From Stomoxys calcitrans (Eukaryota; Arthropoda; Insecta; Diptera; Muscidae): a DNA stretch of 64,000 nucleotides. The notes under the pieces were generated by a model that saw only the letters and a list, made by a program, of their open reading frames with translations, was not told the DNA's origin and searched no databases. Below are positions 59,429 through 64,000 of this stretch, one piece after another; positions within the stretch are counted from its first letter, which is position 1; the number at the start of each line of letters is the position of its first letter. The position numbers were made by a program, and so were the translations under genes. The DNA lies in contig NC_081555.1 of the NCBI RefSeq assembly GCF_963082655.1, forward strand, positions 148,391,266 through 148,455,265, read 5' to 3'.

Positions 59429-59653
59429 TTGGGTTGCCCAAAAAGTAATTGCGGATTTTTCATATAGTCGGCGTTGACAAATTTTTTCACAGCTTGTGAC
59501 TCTGTAATTGCATTCTTTCTTCTGTCAGTTATCAGCTGTTACTTTTAGCTTGCTTTAGAAAAAAATCATATTTGATTAAAGTTCATTCTAAGTTTTATTA
59601 AAAATGCATTTACTTTCTTTTAAAAAATCCGCAATTACTTTTTGGGCAACCCA
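59429..59653 (+). mobile_element. MITE, 225-bp copy
   Basis: TTGGGTTGCCCAAAAAGTAA and inverted right end. A ~11-bp internal deletion lies near 59566. Confidence 0.9.
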
Positions 59654-59799
59654 TATTTAGTTAGAAAGCCAGATTTTTTAAAGCGAATAAGACTATTATG
59701 ACAAATGTAATGAAATAAAATGAAAAGGGATTACGTGCAATGTCGCAAAACCTTAAATTTTTGTGAATTTCAAAAATAGATTATTCTTAAACATTGACT

Positions 59800-59960
59800 T
59801 ATGGTCGCCCCTACAGCCGAGTTGGAAGCGTACTCGCATAACCAGTGCATGAGTCGTGGGATCGATTCTCAATAGAGGTCTAGTCTGTGGCTATTGTGGT
59901 ATGACAATGGACTAAAATAGTCTAAGTGAGTCTGGTTAGATAATAGACTGCCACTCGAAG
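59800..59960 (+). mobile_element. Second tRNA-like SINE or tRNA pseudogene
   Basis: CAGCCGAGTTGGAAGCGTAC resembles a Pol III A-box and GTGGGATCGATTCTCAATAG a B-box, ~40 bp apart as in tRNAs. No acceptor-stem pairing that I can see. It differs from the main SINE family. Confidence 0.5.
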
Positions 59961-60101
59961 CCAACTTATGGAGTGGGAGCCAATACAATCCAAAGCCACC
60001 AATACAATACAAAACCACCATCGAAGGATGGGGGTATATACATTTTGTCATTCCGTTTGCAACATATCGAAATATCCACTTCCGACCCTATAAAGTATAT
60101 A

Positions 60102-60186
60102 TTGGGTTGCCCAAAAAGTAATTGCGGATTTTTCATATAGTCGGCGTTGACAAATTTTTTCACAGCTTGTGACTCTGTAATTGCTT
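60102..60186 (+). mobile_element. MITE left portion (truncated)
   Basis: Left end and 85 bp of the interior, to GACTCTGTAATTGC. The remainder is missing. Confidence 0.85.
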
Positions 60187-60194
60187 TCAATATA

Positions 60195-60431
60195 TTGGGT
60201 TGCCCAAAAAGTAATTGCGGATTTTTTAAAAGAAAGTAAATGCGTTTTTAATAAAACTTAGAATGAACTTTAATCAAATATACTTTTTTTACACTTTTTT
60301 TCTAAAGCAAGCTTAAAGTAACAGCTGATAACTGACAGAAGAAAGAATGCAATTAGAGAGTCACAAGCTGTGAAAAAATTTGTCAACGCCGACTATATGA
60401 AAAATCCGCAATTACTTTTTGGGCAAAACAA
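60195..60431 (-). mobile_element. 236-bp MITE, second of a pair
   Basis: Left end TTGGGTTGCCCAAAAAGTAA, right end TTTTTGGGCAAAACAA, TA on both sides. Confidence 0.9.
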
Positions 60432-60516
60432 TATATATTCCTGATCAGCGTAAAAATCTAAGACGATCTAGACATGTCCGTCCGTCTGTCTGTTGAAATC
60501 ACGCTACAAAACATGC

Positions 60517-60830
60517 AAATGCAAATTTTGTCCATGAACATTCCACTAAGGAACAGGGGCAAACTTCTCACATATCAATGAGTGCAGTACGATGCAATTT
60601 TAAGCTCAATGATAAGGGGCCTCCTTTTTATAGCCGAGTCCGAATGGCGTGCTGCAGTGCGACACCTCTTTAGAGAGAAGTTTTACATGGCATAGTACCT
60701 GACAAATGTTGCCAGCATTAGGAGGGGAAAACCACCGCTGAACATTATTTTTGATGGTCTCGCCAGGATTCGAACCCAGGCGTTCAGCGTCATAGGCGGA
60801 CATGTTAGCCCCTGCGCTACGGTGGCCTCC
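60517..60830 (-). mobile_element. tRNA-derived SINE, near full length
   Basis: The minus strand starts GGAGGCCACCGTAGCGCAGG (A-box) with B-box CTGGGTTCGAATCCTGGCGA, then the body through GAGGTGTCGCACTGCAGCAC to GGAATGTTCATGGACAAAAT. Flanking ACATGCAAATGCAA is a possible 3' tail. Confidence 0.87.
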
Positions 60831-62010
60831 ACGCTATAGTCTTTAAAAATAAAGATATTGAGCTGACATTTCGCACAGACACTCTTTTTTGTCCACTAAC
60901 AGGTTAAGTTCGAAGATGGGCTATATCGGACTATATCTTGACATAGCCCCCATATAGACCGATCCACCGATTTAGGGTCTTAGGCCCATAAAAGCCACAT
61001 TTATTATACAATCTTGCCAAAATTTGGGACAGGGATTTGTGTTAGGCCAGTCGACATTCGTCTTCAATTTGGCTCAGATCGGTCCAGATGTGGATATAGC
61101 TGCCATATAGACCGATCTCTCGATTTTAGGTTTTAGCCCCATAAGAGGCGCATTTATTATCCGATCTTGTCCAAATTTGAGATCGTAAGTAATGTAAGGC
61201 CCTTTGACATCCTTCTTCAATTTGGCCTTGATCGGTCTAGATTTGGATATAGCTGTCATATAGACCGATCTCTCGATTAAAGGTCTAGGGCCCTTAAAAG
61301 GCGTATTTATTGTCCGATTTTTCCAAAACTTGGGACAGTGAGTTGTGTTAGACCCTTCAACATTCTTCTTCAATTTGGCCCAGATCGGTTCAGATTTGGA
61401 TATGTATCGATATAAGGTCTTGGTCCCATAAAAGGCGCATTCATTGTCCGATTTTGCCAAAATTTGGGACAGTGAGCTAGGCCCTTCAACATTCTTCTTC
61501 ATTCGGCTCAGATCGGTCCAGATTTGGATATAGCTGCCATATAGACTGATCTCTTGATTTAGTGTCCTGGGCCCATAAAAGGCGCATTTATTGTCCGATT
61601 TAGCTAAAATTTGGGACAGGGAGTTGTGTAAGGCCATTCGATATTCGTCTTCAATTTGGCCCAGAGCGGTCCAGATTTGGATATAGCTGCCATATAGACC
61701 GATCACTCGATATAATTTTTTGACCCATAAAAGGCGCATTTATTGTACGATTTAGCCAAAATTTGGGACAGGGAGTTGTGTTAGGCCAGTCGACAATCCT
61801 CATCAATTTGGCGCAGATCGGTCCAGATTTGGATATAGCTGCTATATAGACTAATCTCTCAATTTAAGAACTTGGGCCATAAAAGGCACATTTATATTCC
61901 GATTTTGGTTAAATTAGTGACTTTTTCTGTGACCCCTAACATACTTGCTAAATACAGTCTTAATCGGTCCATTACCTGATATAGCTCCCATATAAACCGA
62001 TCGCCCGATT

Positions 62011-62929
62011 TTTTCTTATATGTGACTTATATTTATTAGACCTCTTCATATCCGTGTTGAATTTGCTCCATGTCGGACCCTATTTCGATAAAGTTGCTAT
62101 GGGGGCATGAATTATGCATTTTTCACCAGATTATGACAAAAGGTGGTTTATTAATATCTGCACCCTCTTTTCAACCTAGCACATCTGCATAGAAAATACC
62201 AAATGTTATTAATATTGGTACCAAAATTTACAAATTGTAAAAAGAGCACAGCCACCCATCATATTCTTCCTAGTTGTACCTGCATGTGTAAAGAAAGTAC
62301 AAAATTAGTACCACTTTGTACTTTCTTTACAGATGGAGTTAGAAGTCTGAAATGTACTAAACGCACGCTTTCTGCCGTCACCAGCTATATTTTTCCATTT
62401 TTTGTTTTCACCCTCATCCTTGTCTTTTAAGTCAAAATTTAAAATTCCACCTCTGTCCAACTGCCCTGTACAAAGTTTACCCATTTCGTACTTTTTTGGT
62501 ACTTTTTTTACTACCTAAATTTACAAAATTCCAAAAAATCTTATAATTACTCAATATTGGTTGCCAAAGTGTATCTAAGTTCCAAAATTCAAAGCTCTAG
62601 TTCAATTTACAAAAAAAAAGTACCAAATAGTACCAATTGCTGTACTAATCGTGCTATTTCATACAGTTCCGTTAGGATTTTCCAAAATTTTTTTCACCAT
62701 ACCTCATTTTTTCGAGACGGTCTTTAATTTGAGCCCAAGAACATAATTCTAGACCTTTCAGTTCTCGCTGGGGAAATATGTACCATTTCGTATTTTTTGG
62801 TATTTTTAGTACCTAAAAGTACGAATATCACCAAATCCGGCCTTATCCCGTGCCTTTGATCCAAGTCCAACATTCGTGCAGTCAGTCAGTCAGAGCTCTA
62901 GTTCAATTAAAAAAAAAAAGTACTAAATA
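62011..62929. other. Stretch without recognised gene
   Basis: Repeated GTACCAAA/TACTTTTTT-type short motifs (62200-62650) give a loosely repetitive look, but I cannot define a unit. ORFs are short. Confidence 0.35.
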
Positions 62930-64000
62930 AAGAGTGATTTGTTAAGAGCTTGATAACTTTTTTTTTTTAAAAAACGCATAAAATTTGCAAAATCTCATCG
63001 GTTCTTTATTTGAAACGTTAGATTGGTCCATGATATTTACTTTTTGAAGATAATTTCATTTAAATGTTGACCGCGGCTGCGTCTTAGGTGGTCCATTCGG
63101 AAAGTCCAATTTTGGGCAACTTTTTCGAGCATTTCGGCCGGAATAGCCCGAATTTCTTCGGAAATGTTGTCTTCCAAAGCTGGAATAGTTGCTGGCTTAT
63201 TTCTGTAGACTTTAGACTTGACGTAGCCCCACAAAAAATAGTCTAAAGGCGTCAAATCGCATGATCTTGGTGGCCAACTTACCGGTCCATTTCTTGAGAT
63301 GAATTGTTCTCCGAAGTTTTCCCTCAAAATGGCCATAGAATCGCGAGCTGTGTGGCATGTAGCGCCATCTTGTTGAAACCACATGTCAACCAAGTTCAGT
63401 TCTTCCATTTTTGGCAACAAAAAGTTTGTTAGCATCGAACGATAGCGATCGCCATTCACCGTAACGTTGCGTCCAACAGCATCTTTAAAAAATACGGTCC
63501 AATGATTCCACCAGCGTACAAACCACACCAAACAGTGCATTTTTCGGGATGCATGGGCAGTTCTTGAACGGCTTCTGGTTGCTCTTCACTCCAAATGCGG
63601 CAATTTTGCTTATTTACGTAGCCATTCAACCAGAAATGAGCCTCATCGCTGAACAAAATTTGTCGATAAAAAAGCGGATTTTCTGCCAACTTTTCTAGGG
63701 CCCATTCACTGAAAATTCGACGTTGTGGCAGATCGTTCGGCTTCAGTTCTTGCACGAGCTGTATTTTATACGGTTTTACACCAAGATCTTTGCGTAAAAT
63801 CTTCCATGTGGTCGAATAACACAAACCCAATTGCTGCGAACGGCGACGAATCGACATTTCACGGTCTTCAGCAACACTCTCAGAAACAGACGCAATATTC
63901 TCTTCTGTACGCACTGTACGCATTCGTGTGGTTGGTTTAATGTCCAATAAAGTAAACTGAGTGCGAAACTTGGTCACAATCGCATTAATTGTTTGCTCAC
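62930..64000 (-). mobile_element. DD41D mariner-type transposon, truncated by window edge
   Basis: The 3' terminal repeat AAGAGTGATTTGTTAAGAGC (plus-strand reading from 62930) is preceded by TA at 62928-62929. It has the same class of ends as 11434 and 32718. The transposase lies at 63037 to beyond 64000. Confidence 0.85.
63037..64000 (-). pseudogene. Mariner DD41D transposase, one-base frameshift, 5' end outside window
   Basis: This enzyme would bind the element's inverted ends, cut and paste it into TA sites. The visible N-terminal portion (EQTINAIVTKF..., RRRSQQLGLCYSTTWKILRK) is the second helix-turn-helix. The catalytic triad is DEAHFWLNG (codon 63645-63647), QDGATCHT (63367-63369) and LDYFLWG (63241-63243): after allowing for one missing base the spacing is D-92-D-41-D. 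The C-terminus ends HLNEIIFKK and stop. One base is missing near 63488 (TTTAAAAAATACGG, where the copy at 11660 has TTTGAAAAAATATGG), splitting it into two overlapping frames. About 50 N-terminal residues (MNRLTNEQRLQII... in the 11547 copy) lie beyond 64000. It is the best-preserved protein in the window and probably recently active. Confidence 0.9.

Larger units (their letters stand above)
60018..62010 (+). mobile_element. Family A-type element (third monomer) with two MITEs and a SINE
   Basis: Head CGAAGGATGGGGGTATATAC, block CCCTATAAAGTATATA (cut by MITEs), then CCTGATCAGCGTAAAA, GTCCGTCCGTCTGTCTGT (60477), a SINE at 60517-60830, and about seven ~150-bp monomers with CCATATAGACCGATCTCTCG and AAAATTTGGGACAGGGAGTT. 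No 3' hairpin found. The ORF at 61074-61739 (minus) is an in-phase monomer translation. Confidence 0.65.

Noticed and set aside
61074..61739. 221-codon minus-strand ORF
   Set aside because: It consists of in-phase copies of a ~150-bp monomer (KSEPIWAKLKKN-type text); repeat, not a gene.
2229..62010. Monomer arrays as a CRISPR array
   Set aside because: Units are ~110-160 bp, diverged, with no constant-length spacers, in a eukaryotic transposon context.

Overview
The window looks like repeat-dense intergenic DNA from a calyptrate (muscid-like) fly. The evidence is AT-rich sequence, several families of dispersed ~110-160 bp monomers of the kind common in fly genomes, mariner-type transposons with TA target sites, tRNA-derived SINEs, Helitron-type elements and insect LINE fragments. 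I found no host protein-coding gene that I can support. Every readable protein fragment belongs to a mobile element, and nearly all are broken. The species call is an inference.

Layout. 0.36-3.9 kb: a minus-strand LINE (ORF2 linker, RT, RNase H) split by a deleted mariner and by a ~1.3 kb tandem-repeat element (family A). 5.3-7.3 kb: a long family A element carrying a MITE. 7.4-9.5 kb: a related subfamily forming a ~1.7 kb inverted repeat. 10.0-13.7 kb: a Helitron 5' end, a simple-repeat block, and a ~1.16 kb palindrome built around a fold-back mariner. 13.7-23.7 kb: family A elements in both orientations. 25.3-29.6 kb: Helitron-like and family A elements. 30.4-35.2 kb: a perfect 83-bp-arm palindrome, a minus-strand family A element, a deleted mariner and an 855-bp tandem duplication. 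36.4-40.7 kb: a LINE (ORF1 plus RNase H/RT pieces) inserted into its own kind in inverse orientation, with internal tandem expansions. 40.7-45.9 kb: family A and Helitron. 45.9-49.4 kb: two inverted copies of a second LINE, each with a MITE at the same site. 50.2-54.6 kb: a Helitron inside a family A element, a homogeneous 112-bp array, and another family A element. 54.6-57.0 kb: a LINE ORF1 copy. 57.2-58.6 kb: a Helitron 5' end. 60-62 kb: a family A-type element nested with two MITEs and a SINE. 62.9-64.0 kb: the least damaged transposase, a DD41D mariner cut by the window edge.

Family A is the dominant component. It shares four architectural features with Helentron-associated elements such as DINE-1: subterminal inverted repeats, a 5' microsatellite, central ~150-bp tandem repeats and a 3' hairpin. 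One insertion into a LINE fits a T|T target. A second, separate family (called Helitron-like here) has canonical ends: 5' TC after A, 3' CTAG before T. The other recurrent parasite is a 236-bp MITE with ~30-bp inverted ends. Nested insertions allow relative dating of several events. All family names come from visible motifs and memory; no database search was run.
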